Positions 24,777-39,400 of a stretch of DNA of 64,000 bases are shown here, piece after piece (position 1 is the first letter of the stretch; every line of letters begins with the position of its first letter). A model generated the notes under the pieces. It saw only the letters and a program-made list of their open reading frames with translations. It was not told where the DNA came from and did not search any database. The position numbers and the translations under genes are program-made. Source of the stretch: Ambrosia x helenae (Eukaryota; Streptophyta; Magnoliopsida; Asterales; Asteraceae); the NCBI GenBank assembly GCA_030844895.1, contig JAUTDX010007387.1:186001-250000 (forward strand), in the 5' to 3' direction.

Positions 24777-27475
24777 TGAAATAATTTATAGCCTAGACAC
24801 CCATATTGGGTTAATCACAGACTCCAATCTCCTATCCTTATAGGATAAGCCTAATATAGTATTAACAAACTAAAATGGTTGTCTCGTTGGACATTCAGGT
24901 GGTGTAGGTCAAAGAATACTGAACAACAGTTTATAAAGGCTGGAAATTCTTACTCTTGGAAATAATTTTATAGCCTAATGTACACCCTTATTGGTTAGTC
25001 ACAGGACCCCGAATCTCCTATCCTTATAGGAGAAGCCTAATTATAGTATTAACAAACTAAAAGGGTGTCTCGTTGGACATTCAGGTGCTGTAGGTCAAAG
25101 AATACTGAACAACAGTTTATAAAGGCTGGAAATTCTTACTCTTGGAAATAATTTTATAGCCTAATGTACACCCTTATTGGGTTAGTCACAGGACCCCGAA
25201 TCTCCTATCCTTATAGGAGAAGCCTAATTATAGTATTAACAAACTAAAATGGGTGTCTCGTTGGACATTCAGGTGCTTAGGTCAAAGAATACTGAACAAC
25301 AGTTTATAAAGGCTGGAAATTCTTACTCTTGGAAATAATTTTATAGCCTAATGTACACCCTTATTGGGTTAGTCACAGGACCCCGAATCTCCTATCCTTA
25401 TAGGAGAAGCCTAATTATAGTATTAACAAACTAAAATGGGTGTCTCGTTGGACATTCAGGTGCTGTAGGTCAAAGAATACTGAACAACAGTTTATAAAGG
25501 CTGGAAATTCTTACTCTTGGAAATAATTTTATAGCCTAATGTACACCCTTATTGGGTTAGTCACAGGACCCCGAATCTCCTATCCTTATAGGAGAAGCCT
25601 AATTATAGTATTAACAAACTAAAATGGGTGTCTCGTTGGACATTCAGGTGCTGTAGGTCAAAGAATACTGAACAACAGTTTATAAAGGCTGAAATTCTTA
25701 CTCTTGGAAATAATTTTATAGCCTAATGTACACCCTTATTGGGTTAGTCACAGGACCCCGAATCTCCTATCCTTATAGGAGAAGCCTAATTATAGTATTA
25801 ACAAACTAAAATGGGTGTCTCGTTGGACATTCAGGTGGTGTAGGTCAAAGAATACTGAACAACAGTTTATAAAGGCTGGAAATTCTTACTCTTGGAAATA
25901 ATTTTATAGCCTAATGTACACCCTTATTGGGTTAGTCACAGGACCCCGAATCTCCTATCCTTATAGGAGAAGCCTAATTATAGTATTAACAAACTAAAAT
26001 GGGTGTCTCGTTGGACATTCAGGTGCTGTAGGTCAAAGAATACTGAACAACAGTTTATAAAGGCTGGAAATTCTTACTCTTGGAAATAATTTTATAGCCT
26101 AATGTACACCCTTATTGGGTTAGTCACAGGACCCCGAATCTCCTATCCTTTAGAAAGCCTAATTATAGTATTAACAAACTAAAATGGGTGTCTCCTTGGA
26201 CATTCAGTGCGTAGGTCAAAGAATACTGAACAACTGTTTATAAAGGCTGTAAATTCTTACTCTTGGAAATAATTTATAGCCTAATGTACACCTTATTGGG
26301 TTAGTCACAGGACCCCGAATCTCCTATCCTTATAGGAGAAGCCTAATTATAGTATTAACAAACTAAAATGGGTGTCTCGTTGGACATTCAGTGCTGTAGG
26401 TCAAAGATACTGAACAACATTTTTATAAAGGCTAAATTCTTACTCTTGAAATAATTTTATAGCCTAATGTACACCCTTATTGGGTTAGTCACAGACCCCG
26501 AATCTCCTATCCTTATAGGAGAAGCTAATTATAGTATTAACAAACTAAAATGGTGTCTCGTTGGACATTCAGGTGCTGTAGGTCAAAGAATACTGAACAA
26601 CAGTTTATAAAGGCTGGAAATTCTTACTCTTGGAAATAATTTTATAGCCTAATGTACACCCTTATGGGTTAGTCACAGGACCCCGAATCTCCTATCCTTA
26701 TAGGAGAAGCCTAATTATAGTATTAACAAACTAAAATGGGTGTCTCGTTGGACATTCAGGTGCTGTAGGTCAAAGAATACTGAACAACAGTTTATAAAGG
26801 CTGGAAATTCTTACTCTTGGAAATAATTTTATAGCCTAATGTACACCCTTATTGGGTTAGTCACAGGACCCCGAATCTCCTATCCTTATAGGAGAAGCCT
26901 AATTATAGTATTAACAAACTAAAATGGGTGTCTCGTTGGACATTCAGGTGCTGTAGGTCAAAGAATACTGAACAACAGTTTATAAAGGCTGGAAATTCTT
27001 ACTCTTGGAAATAATTTTATAGCCTAATGTACACCCTTATTGGGTTAGTCACAGGACCCCGAATCTCCTATCCTTATAGGAGAAGCCTAATTATAGTATT
27101 AACAAACTAAAATGGGTGTCTCGTTGGACATTCAGGTGCTGTAGGTCAAAGAATACTGAACAACAGTTTATAAAGGCTGGAAATTCTTACTCTTGGAAAT
27201 AATTTTATAGCCTAATGTACACCCTTATTGGGTTAGTCACAGGACCCCGAATCTCCTATCCTTATAGGAGAAGCCTAATTATAGTATTAACAAACTAAAA
27301 TGGGTGTCTCGTTGGACATTCAGTGCTGTAGGTCAAAGAATACTGAACAACAGTTTATAAAGGCTGGAAATTCTTACTCTTGGAAATAATTTTATAGCCT
27401 AATGTACACCCTTATTGGGTTAGTCACAGGACCCCGAATCTCCTATCCTTATAGGAGAAGCCTAATTATAGTATT
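24755..27475 (-). repeat. Degenerate left part of block B
   Basis: A fragment plus 14 monomers of 187, 187, 187, 188, 187, 188, 185, 184, 182, 186, 188, 188, 188 and 187 bp. The first roughly 100 bases (24765-24863) have about ten differences from consensus, including substitutions (for example GGATAAG in place of GGAGAAG, and GTTAATC in place of GTTAGTC). A second cluster lies at 26148-26560, with both deletions and substitutions. Most changes elsewhere are single-base losses in short homopolymer runs. Variation falls off with distance from the switch and ends at 27475. Confidence 0.9.
26173..26538 (-). repeat. Two most degraded monomers (184 and 182 bp)
   Basis: The first copy has TCTCCTTGG for TCTCGTTGG, CAGTGCGTAGG for CAGGTGCTGTAGG, CAACTGTTT for CAACAGTTT, GGCTGTAAA for GGCTGGAAA, and further one-base losses. 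The second has CAGTGCTG, AAAGATACTG, a garbled AACATTTTTATAAAGGCTAAATTC segment, and losses in four other runs. These are the shortest complete monomers in the window. They are flanked by much cleaner copies, so the damage is local. Confidence 0.9.
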
Positions 27476-30400
27476 AACAAACTAAAATGGGTGTCTCGTT
27501 GGACATTCAGGTGCTGTAGGTCAAAGAATACTGAACAACAGTTTATAAAGGCTGGAAATTCTTACTCTTGGAAATAATTTTATAGCCTAATGTACACCCT
27601 TATTGGGTTAGTCACAGGACCCCGAATCTCCTATCCTTATAGGAGAAGCCTAATTATAGTATTAACAAACTAAAATGGGTGTCTCGTTGGACATTCAGGT
27701 GCTGTAGGTCAAAGAATACTGAACAACAGTTTATAAAGGCTGGAAATTCTTACTCTTGGAAATAATTTTATAGCCTAATGTACACCCTTATTGGGTTAGT
27801 CACAGGACCCCGAATCTCCTATCCTTATAGGAGAAGCCTAATTATAGTATTAACAAACTAAAATGGGTGTCTCGTTGGACATTCAGGTGCTGTAGGTCAA
27901 AGAATACTGAACAACAGTTTATAAAGGCTGGAAATTCTTACTCTTGGAAATAATTTTATAGCCTAATGTACACCCTTATTGGGTTAGTCACAGGACCCCG
28001 AATCTCCTATCCTTATAGGAGAAGCCTAATTATAGTATTAACAAACTAAAATGGGTGTCTCGTTGGACATTCAGGTGCTGTAGGTCAAAGAATACTGAAC
28101 AACAGTTTATAAAGGCTGGAAATTCTTACTCTTGGAAATAATTTTATAGCCTAATGTACACCCTTATTGGGTTAGTCACAGGACCCCGAATCTCCTATCC
28201 TTATAGGAGAAGCCTAATTATAGTATTAACAAACTAAAATGGGTGTCTCGTTGGACATTCAGGTGCTGTAGGTCAAAGAATACTGAACAACAGTTTATAA
28301 AGGCTGGAAATTCTTACTCTTGGAAATAATTTTATAGCCTAATGTACACCCTTATTGGGTTAGTCACAGGACCCCGAATCTCCTATCCTTATAGGAGAAG
28401 CCTAATTATAGTATTAACAAACTAAAATGGGTGTCTCGTTGGACATTCAGGTGCTGTAGGTCAAAGAATACTGAACAACAGTTTATAAAGGCTGGAAATT
28501 CTTACTCTTGGAAATAATTTTATAGCCTAATGTACACCCTTATTGGGTTAGTCACAGGACCCCGAATCTCCTATCCTTATAGGAGAAGCCTAATTATAGT
28601 ATTAACAAACTAAAATGGGTGTCTCGTTGGACATTCAGGTGCTGTAGGTCAAAGAATACTGAACAACAGTTTATAAAGGCTGGAAATTCTTACTCTTGGA
28701 AATAATTTTATAGCCTAATGTACACCCTTATTGGGTTAGTCACAGGACCCCGAATCTCCTATCCTTATAGGAGAAGCCTAATTATAGTATTAACAAACTA
28801 AAATGGGTGTCTCGTTGGACATTCAGGTGCTGTAGGTCAAAGAATACTGAACAACAGTTTATAAAGGCTGGAAATTCTTACTCTTGGAAATAATTTTATA
28901 GCCTAATGTACACCCTTATTGGGTTAGTCACAGGACCCCGAATCTCCTATCCTTATAGGAGAAGCCTAATTATAGTATTAACAAACTAAAATGGGTGTCT
29001 CGTTGGACATTCAGGTGCTGTAGGTCAAAGAATACTGAACAACAGTTTATAAAGGCTGGAAATTCTTACTCTTGGAAATAATTTTATAGCCTAATGTACA
29101 CCCTTATTGGGTTAGTCACAGGACCCCGAATCTCCTATCCTTATAGGAGAAGCCTAATTATAGTATTAACAAACTAAAATGGGTGTCTCGTTGGACATTC
29201 AGGTGCTGTAGGTCAAAGAATACTGAACAACAGTTTATAAAGGCTGGAAATTCTTACTCTTGGAAATAATTTTATAGCCTAATGTACACCCTTATTGGGT
29301 TAGTCACAGGACCCCGAATCTCCTATCCTTATAGGAGAAGCCTAATTATAGTATTAACAAACTAAAATGGGTGTCTCGTTGGACATTCAGGTGCTGTAGG
29401 TCAAAGAATACTGAACAACAGTTTATAAAGGCTGGAAATTCTTACTCTTGGAAATAATTTTATAGCCTAATGTACACCCTTATTGGGTTAGTCACAGGAC
29501 CCCGAATCTCCTATCCTTATAGGAGAAGCCTAATTATAGTATTAACAAACTAAAATGGGTGTCTCGTTGGACATTCAGGTGCTGTAGGTCAAAGAATACT
29601 GAACAACAGTTTATAAAGGCTGGAAATTCTTACTCTTGGAAATAATTTTATAGCCTAATGTACACCCTTATTGGGTTAGTCACAGGACCCCGAATCTCCT
29701 ATCCTTATAGGAGAAGCCTAATTATAGTATTAACAAACTAAAATGGGTGTCTCGTTGGACATTCAGGTGCTGTAGGTCAAAGAATACTGAACAACAGTTT
29801 ATAAAGGCTGGAAATTCTTACTCTTGGAAATAATTTTATAGCCTAATGTACACCCTTATTGGGTTAGTCACAGGACCCCGAATCTCCTATCCTTATAGGA
29901 GAAGCCTAATTATAGTATTAACAAACTAAAATGGGTGTCTCGTTGGACATTCAGGTGCTGTAGGTCAAAGAATACTGAACAACAGTTTATAAAGGCTGGA
30001 AATTCTTACTCTTGGAAATAATTTTATAGCCTAATGTACACCCTTATTGGGTTAGTCACAGGACCCCGAATCTCCTATCCTTATAGGAGAAGCCTAATTA
30101 TAGTATTAACAAACTAAAATGGGTGTCTCGTTGGACATTCAGGTGCTGTAGGTCAAAGAATACTGAACAACAGTTTATAAAGGCTGGAAATTCTTACTCT
30201 TGGAAATAATTTTATAGCCTAATGTACACCCTTATTGGGTTAGTCACAGGACCCCGAATCTCCTATCCTTATAGGAGAAGCCTAATTATAGTATTAACAA
30301 ACTAAAATGGGTGTCTCGTTGGACATTCAGGTGCTGTAGGTCAAAGAATACTGAACAACAGTTTATAAAGGCTGGAAATTCTTACTCTTGGAAATAATTT

Positions 30401-33400
30401 TATAGCCTAATGTACACCCTTATTGGGTTAGTCACAGGACCCCGAATCTCCTATCCTTATAGGAGAAGCCTAATTATAGTATTAACAAACTAAAATGGGT
30501 GTCTCGTTGGACATTCAGGTGCTGTAGGTCAAAGAATACTGAACAACAGTTTATAAAGGCTGGAAATTCTTACTCTTGGAAATAATTTTATAGCCTAATG
30601 TACACCCTTATTGGGTTAGTCACAGGACCCCGAATCTCCTATCCTTATAGGAGAAGCCTAATTATAGTATTAACAAACTAAAATGGGTGTCTCGTTGGAC
30701 ATTCAGGTGCTGTAGGTCAAAGAATACTGAACAACAGTTTATAAAGGCTGGAAATTCTTACTCTTGGAAATAATTTTATAGCCTAATGTACACCCTTATT
30801 GGGTTAGTCACAGGACCCCGAATCTCCTATCCTTATAGGAGAAGCCTAATTATAGTATTAACAAACTAAAATGGGTGTCTCGTTGGACATTCAGGTGCTG
30901 TAGGTCAAAGAATACTGAACAACAGTTTATAAAGGCTGGAAATTCTTACTCTTGGAAATAATTTTATAGCCTAATGTACACCCTTATTGGGTTAGTCACA
31001 GGACCCCGAATCTCCTATCCTTATAGGAGAAGCCTAATTATAGTATTAACAAACTAAAATGGGTGTCTCGTTGGACATTCAGGTGCTGTAGGTCAAAGAA
31101 TACTGAACAACAGTTTATAAAGGCTGGAAATTCTTACTCTTGGAAATAATTTTATAGCCTAATGTACACCCTTATTGGGTTAGTCACAGGACCCCGAATC
31201 TCCTATCCTTATAGGAGAAGCCTAATTATAGTATTAACAAACTAAAATGGGTGTCTCGTTGGACATTCAGGTGCTGTAGGTCAAAGAATACTGAACAACA
31301 GTTTATAAAGGCTGGAAATTCTTACTCTTGGAAATAATTTTATAGCCTAATGTACACCCTTATTGGGTTAGTCACAGGACCCCGAATCTCCTATCCTTAT
31401 AGGAGAAGCCTAATTATAGTATTAACAAACTAAAATGGGTGTCTCGTTGGACATTCAGGTGCTGTAGGTCAAAGAATACTGAACAACAGTTTATAAAGGC
31501 TGGAAATTCTTACTCTTGGAAATAATTTTATAGCCTAATGTACACCCTTATTGGGTTAGTCACAGGACCCCGAATCTCCTATCCTTATAGGAGAAGCCTA
31601 ATTATAGTATTAACAAACTAAAATGGGTGTCTCGTTGGACATTCAGGTGCTGTAGGTCAAAGAATACTGAACAACAGTTTATAAAGGCTGGAAATTCTTA
31701 CTCTTGGAAATAATTTTATAGCCTAATGTACACCCTTATTGGGTTAGTCACAGGACCCCGAATCTCCTATCCTTATAGGAGAAGCCTAATTATAGTATTA
31801 ACAAACTAAAATGGGTGTCTCGTTGGACATTCAGGTGCTGTAGGTCAAAGAATACTGAACAACAGTTTATAAAGGCTGGAAATTCTTACTCTTGGAAATA
31901 ATTTTATAGCCTAATGTACACCCTTATTGGGTTAGTCACAGGACCCCGAATCTCCTATCCTTATAGGAGAAGCCTAATTATAGTATTAACAAACTAAAAT
32001 GGGTGTCTCGTTGGACATTCAGGTGCTGTAGGTCAAAGAATACTGAACAACAGTTTATAAAGGCTGGAAATTCTTACTCTTGGAAATAATTTTATAGCCT
32101 AATGTACACCCTTATTGGGTTAGTCACAGGACCCCGAATCTCCTATCCTTATAGGAGAAGCCTAATTATAGTATTAACAAACTAAAATGGGTGTCTCGTT
32201 GGACATTCAGGTGCTGTAGGTCAAAGAATACTGAACAACAGTTTATAAAGGCTGGAAATTCTTACTCTTGGAAATAATTTTATAGCCTAATGTACACCCT
32301 TATTGGGTTAGTCACAGGACCCCGAATCTCCTATCCTTATAGGAGAAGCCTAATTATAGTATTAACAAACTAAAATGGGTGTCTCGTTGGACATTCAGGT
32401 GCTGTAGGTCAAAGAATACTGAACAACAGTTTATAAAGGCTGGAAATTCTTACTCTTGGAAATAATTTTATAGCCTAATGTACACCCTTATTGGGTTAGT
32501 CACAGGACCCCGAATCTCCTATCCTTATAGGAGAAGCCTAATTATAGTATTAACAAACTAAAATGGGTGTCTCGTTGGACATTCAGGTGCTGTAGGTCAA
32601 AGAATACTGAACAACAGTTTATAAAGGCTGGAAATTCTTACTCTTGGAAATAATTTTATAGCCTAATGTACACCCTTATTGGGTTAGTCACAGGACCCCG
32701 AATCTCCTATCCTTATAGGAGAAGCCTAATTATAGTATTAACAAACTAAAATGGGTGTCTCGTTGGACATTCAGGTGCTGTAGGTCAAAGAATACTGAAC
32801 AACAGTTTATAAAGGCTGGAAATTCTTACTCTTGGAAATAATTTTATAGCCTAATGTACACCCTTATTGGGTTAGTCACAGGACCCCGAATCTCCTATCC
32901 TTATAGGAGAAGCCTAATTATAGTATTAACAAACTAAAATGGGTGTCTCGTTGGACATTCAGGTGCTGTAGGTCAAAGAATACTGAACAACAGTTTATAA
33001 AGGCTGGAAATTCTTACTCTTGGAAATAATTTTATAGCCTAATGTACACCCTTATTGGGTTAGTCACAGGACCCCGAATCTCCTATCCTTATAGGAGAAG
33101 CCTAATTATAGTATTAACAAACTAAAATGGGTGTCTCGTTGGACATTCAGGTGCTGTAGGTCAAAGAATACTGAACAACAGTTTATAAAGGCTGGAAATT
33201 CTTACTCTTGGAAATAATTTTATAGCCTAATGTACACCCTTATTGGGTTAGTCACAGGACCCCGAATCTCCTATCCTTATAGGAGAAGCCTAATTATAGT
33301 ATTAACAAACTAAAATGGGTGTCTCGTTGGACATTCAGGTGCTGTAGGTCAAAGAATACTGAACAACAGTTTATAAAGGCTGGAAATTCTTACTCTTGGA

Positions 33401-36400
33401 AATAATTTTATAGCCTAATGTACACCCTTATTGGGTTAGTCACAGGACCCCGAATCTCCTATCCTTATAGGAGAAGCCTAATTATAGTATTAACAAACTA
33501 AAATGGGTGTCTCGTTGGACATTCAGGTGCTGTAGGTCAAAGAATACTGAACAACAGTTTATAAAGGCTGGAAATTCTTACTCTTGGAAATAATTTTATA
33601 GCCTAATGTACACCCTTATTGGGTTAGTCACAGGACCCCGAATCTCCTATCCTTATAGGAGAAGCCTAATTATAGTATTAACAAACTAAAATGGGTGTCT
33701 CGTTGGACATTCAGGTGCTGTAGGTCAAAGAATACTGAACAACAGTTTATAAAGGCTGGAAATTCTTACTCTTGGAAATAATTTTATAGCCTAATGTACA
33801 CCCTTATTGGGTTAGTCACAGGACCCCGAATCTCCTATCCTTATAGGAGAAGCCTAATTATAGTATTAACAAACTAAAATGGGTGTCTCGTTGGACATTC
33901 AGGTGCTGTAGGTCAAAGAATACTGAACAACAGTTTATAAAGGCTGGAAATTCTTACTCTTGGAAATAATTTTATAGCCTAATGTACACCCTTATTGGGT
34001 TAGTCACAGGACCCCGAATCTCCTATCCTTATAGGAGAAGCCTAATTATAGTATTAACAAACTAAAATGGGTGTCTCGTTGGACATTCAGGTGCTGTAGG
34101 TCAAAGAATACTGAACAACAGTTTATAAAGGCTGGAAATTCTTACTCTTGGAAATAATTTTATAGCCTAATGTACACCCTTATTGGGTTAGTCACAGGAC
34201 CCCGAATCTCCTATCCTTATAGGAGAAGCCTAATTATAGTATTAACAAACTAAAATGGGTGTCTCGTTGGACATTCAGGTGCTGTAGGTCAAAGAATACT
34301 GAACAACAGTTTATAAAGGCTGGAAATTCTTACTCTTGGAAATAATTTTATAGCCTAATGTACACCCTTATTGGGTTAGTCACAGGACCCCGAATCTCCT
34401 ATCCTTATAGGAGAAGCCTAATTATAGTATTAACAAACTAAAATGGGTGTCTCGTTGGACATTCAGGTGCTGTAGGTCAAAGAATACTGAACAACAGTTT
34501 ATAAAGGCTGGAAATTCTTACTCTTGGAAATAATTTTATAGCCTAATGTACACCCTTATTGGGTTAGTCACAGGACCCCGAATCTCCTATCCTTATAGGA
34601 GAAGCCTAATTATAGTATTAACAAACTAAAATGGGTGTCTCGTTGGACATTCAGGTGCTGTAGGTCAAAGAATACTGAACAACAGTTTATAAAGGCTGGA
34701 AATTCTTACTCTTGGAAATAATTTTATAGCCTAATGTACACCCTTATTGGGTTAGTCACAGGACCCCGAATCTCCTATCCTTATAGGAGAAGCCTAATTA
34801 TAGTATTAACAAACTAAAATGGGTGTCTCGTTGGACATTCAGGTGCTGTAGGTCAAAGAATACTGAACAACAGTTTATAAAGGCTGGAAATTCTTACTCT
34901 TGGAAATAATTTTATAGCCTAATGTACACCCTTATTGGGTTAGTCACAGGACCCCGAATCTCCTATCCTTATAGGAGAAGCCTAATTATAGTATTAACAA
35001 ACTAAAATGGGTGTCTCGTTGGACATTCAGGTGCTGTAGGTCAAAGAATACTGAACAACAGTTTATAAAGGCTGGAAATTCTTACTCTTGGAAATAATTT
35101 TATAGCCTAATGTACACCCTTATTGGGTTAGTCACAGGACCCCGAATCTCCTATCCTTATAGGAGAAGCCTAATTATAGTATTAACAAACTAAAATGGGT
35201 GTCTCGTTGGACATTCAGGTGCTGTAGGTCAAAGAATACTGAACAACAGTTTATAAAGGCTGGAAATTCTTACTCTTGGAAATAATTTTATAGCCTAATG
35301 TACACCCTTATTGGGTTAGTCACAGGACCCCGAATCTCCTATCCTTATAGGAGAAGCCTAATTATAGTATTAACAAACTAAAATGGGTGTCTCGTTGGAC
35401 ATTCAGGTGCTGTAGGTCAAAGAATACTGAACAACAGTTTATAAAGGCTGGAAATTCTTACTCTTGGAAATAATTTTATAGCCTAATGTACACCCTTATT
35501 GGGTTAGTCACAGGACCCCGAATCTCCTATCCTTATAGGAGAAGCCTAATTATAGTATTAACAAACTAAAATGGGTGTCTCGTTGGACATTCAGGTGCTG
35601 TAGGTCAAAGAATACTGAACAACAGTTTATAAAGGCTGGAAATTCTTACTCTTGGAAATAATTTTATAGCCTAATGTACACCCTTATTGGGTTAGTCACA
35701 GGACCCCGAATCTCCTATCCTTATAGGAGAAGCCTAATTATAGTATTAACAAACTAAAATGGGTGTCTCGTTGGACATTCAGGTGCTGTAGGTCAAAGAA
35801 TACTGAACAACAGTTTATAAAGGCTGGAAATTCTTACTCTTGGAAATAATTTTATAGCCTAATGTACACCCTTATTGGGTTAGTCACAGGACCCCGAATC
35901 TCCTATCCTTATAGGAGAAGCCTAATTATAGTATTAACAAACTAAAATGGGTGTCTCGTTGGACATTCAGGTGCTGTAGGTCAAAGAATACTGAACAACA
36001 GTTTATAAAGGCTGGAAATTCTTACTCTTGGAAATAATTTTATAGCCTAATGTACACCCTTATTGGGTTAGTCACAGGACCCCGAATCTCCTATCCTTAT
36101 AGGAGAAGCCTAATTATAGTATTAACAAACTAAAATGGGTGTCTCGTTGGACATTCAGGTGCTGTAGGTCAAAGAATACTGAACAACAGTTTATAAAGGC
36201 TGGAAATTCTTACTCTTGGAAATAATTTTATAGCCTAATGTACACCCTTATTGGGTTAGTCACAGGACCCCGAATCTCCTATCCTTATAGGAGAAGCCTA
36301 ATTATAGTATTAACAAACTAAAATGGGTGTCTCGTTGGACATTCAGGTGCTGTAGGTCAAAGAATACTGAACAACAGTTTATAAAGGCTGGAAATTCTTA

Positions 36401-39400
36401 CTCTTGGAAATAATTTTATAGCCTAATGTACACCCTTATTGGGTTAGTCACAGGACCCCGAATCTCCTATCCTTATAGGAGAAGCCTAATTATAGTATTA
36501 ACAAACTAAAATGGGTGTCTCGTTGGACATTCAGGTGCTGTAGGTCAAAGAATACTGAACAACAGTTTATAAAGGCTGGAAATTCTTACTCTTGGAAATA
36601 ATTTTATAGCCTAATGTACACCCTTATTGGGTTAGTCACAGGACCCCGAATCTCCTATCCTTATAGGAGAAGCCTAATTATAGTATTAACAAACTAAAAT
36701 GGGTGTCTCGTTGGACATTCAGGTGCTGTAGGTCAAAGAATACTGAACAACAGTTTATAAAGGCTGGAAATTCTTACTCTTGGAAATAATTTTATAGCCT
36801 AATGTACACCCTTATTGGGTTAGTCACAGGACCCCGAATCTCCTATCCTTATAGGAGAAGCCTAATTATAGTATTAACAAACTAAAATGGGTGTCTCGTT
36901 GGACATTCAGGTGCTGTAGGTCAAAGAATACTGAACAACAGTTTATAAAGGCTGGAAATTCTTACTCTTGGAAATAATTTTATAGCCTAATGTACACCCT
37001 TATTGGGTTAGTCACAGGACCCCGAATCTCCTATCCTTATAGGAGAAGCCTAATTATAGTATTAACAAACTAAAATGGGTGTCTCGTTGGACATTCAGGT
37101 GCTGTAGGTCAAAGAATACTGAACAACAGTTTATAAAGGCTGGAAATTCTTACTCTTGGAAATAATTTTATAGCCTAATGTACACCCTTATTGGGTTAGT
37201 CACAGGACCCCGAATCTCCTATCCTTATAGGAGAAGCCTAATTATAGTATTAACAAACTAAAATGGGTGTCTCGTTGGACATTCAGGTGCTGTAGGTCAA
37301 AGAATACTGAACAACAGTTTATAAAGGCTGGAAATTCTTACTCTTGGAAATAATTTTATAGCCTAATGTACACCCTTATTGGGTTAGTCACAGGACCCCG
37401 AATCTCCTATCCTTATAGGAGAAGCCTAATTATAGTATTAACAAACTAAAATGGGTGTCTCGTTGGACATTCAGGTGCTGTAGGTCAAAGAATACTGAAC
37501 AACAGTTTATAAAGGCTGGAAATTCTTACTCTTGGAAATAATTTTATAGCCTAATGTACACCCTTATTGGGTTAGTCACAGGACCCCGAATCTCCTATCC
37601 TTATAGGAGAAGCCTAATTATAGTATTAACAAACTAAAATGGGTGTCTCGTTGGACATTCAGGTGCTGTAGGTCAAAGAATACTGAACAACAGTTTATAA
37701 AGGCTGGAAATTCTTACTCTTGGAAATAATTTTATAGCCTAATGTACACCCTTATTGGGTTAGTCACAGGACCCCGAATCTCCTATCCTTATAGGAGAAG
37801 CCTAATTATAGTATTAACAAACTAAAATGGGTGTCTCGTTGGACATTCAGGTGCTGTAGGTCAAAGAATACTGAACAACAGTTTATAAAGGCTGGAAATT
37901 CTTACTCTTGGAAATAATTTTATAGCCTAATGTACACCCTTATTGGGTTAGTCACAGGACCCCGAATCTCCTATCCTTATAGGAGAAGCCTAATTATAGT
38001 ATTAACAAACTAAAATGGGTGTCTCGTTGGACATTCAGGTGCTGTAGGTCAAAGAATACTGAACAACAGTTTATAAAGGCTGGAAATTCTTACTCTTGGA
38101 AATAATTTTATAGCCTAATGTACACCCTTATTGGGTTAGTCACAGGACCCCGAATCTCCTATCCTTATAGGAGAAGCCTAATTATAGTATTAACAAACTA
38201 AAATGGGTGTCTCGTTGGACATTCAGGTGCTGTAGGTCAAAGAATACTGAACAACAGTTTATAAAGGCTGGAAATTCTTACTCTTGGAAATAATTTTATA
38301 GCCTAATGTACACCCTTATTGGGTTAGTCACAGGACCCCGAATCTCCTATCCTTATAGGAGAAGCCTAATTATAGTATTAACAAACTAAAATGGGTGTCT
38401 CGTTGGACATTCAGGTGCTGTAGGTCAAAGAATACTGAACAACAGTTTATAAAGGCTGGAAATTCTTACTCTTGGAAATAATTTTATAGCCTAATGTACA
38501 CCCTTATTGGGTTAGTCACAGGACCCCGAATCTCCTATCCTTATAGGAGAAGCCTAATTATAGTATTAACAAACTAAAATGGGTGTCTCGTTGGACATTC
38601 AGGTGCTGTAGGTCAAAGAATACTGAACAACAGTTTATAAAGGCTGGAAATTCTTACTCTTGGAAATAATTTTATAGCCTAATGTACACCCTTATTGGGT
38701 TAGTCACAGGACCCCGAATCTCCTATCCTTATAGGAGAAGCCTAATTATAGTATTAACAAACTAAAATGGGTGTCTCGTTGGACATTCAGGTGCTGTAGG
38801 TCAAAGAATACTGAACAACAGTTTATAAAGGCTGGAAATTCTTACTCTTGGAAATAATTTTATAGCCTAATGTACACCCTTATTGGGTTAGTCACAGGAC
38901 CCCGAATCTCCTATCCTTATAGGAGAAGCCTAATTATAGTATTAACAAACTAAAATGGGTGTCTCGTTGGACATTCAGGTGCTGTAGGTCAAAGAATACT
39001 GAACAACAGTTTATAAAGGCTGGAAATTCTTACTCTTGGAAATAATTTTATAGCCTAATGTACACCCTTATTGGGTTAGTCACAGGACCCCGAATCTCCT
39101 ATCCTTATAGGAGAAGCCTAATTATAGTATTAACAAACTAAAATGGGTGTCTCGTTGGACATTCAGGTGCTGTAGGTCAAAGAATACTGAACAACAGTTT
39201 ATAAAGGCTGGAAATTCTTACTCTTGGAAATAATTTTATAGCCTAATGTACACCCTTATTGGGTTAGTCACAGGACCCCGAATCTCCTATCCTTATAGGA
39301 GAAGCCTAATTATAGTATTAACAAACTAAAATGGGTGTCTCGTTGGACATTCAGGTGCTGTAGGTCAAAGAATACTGAACAACAGTTTATAAAGGCTGGA

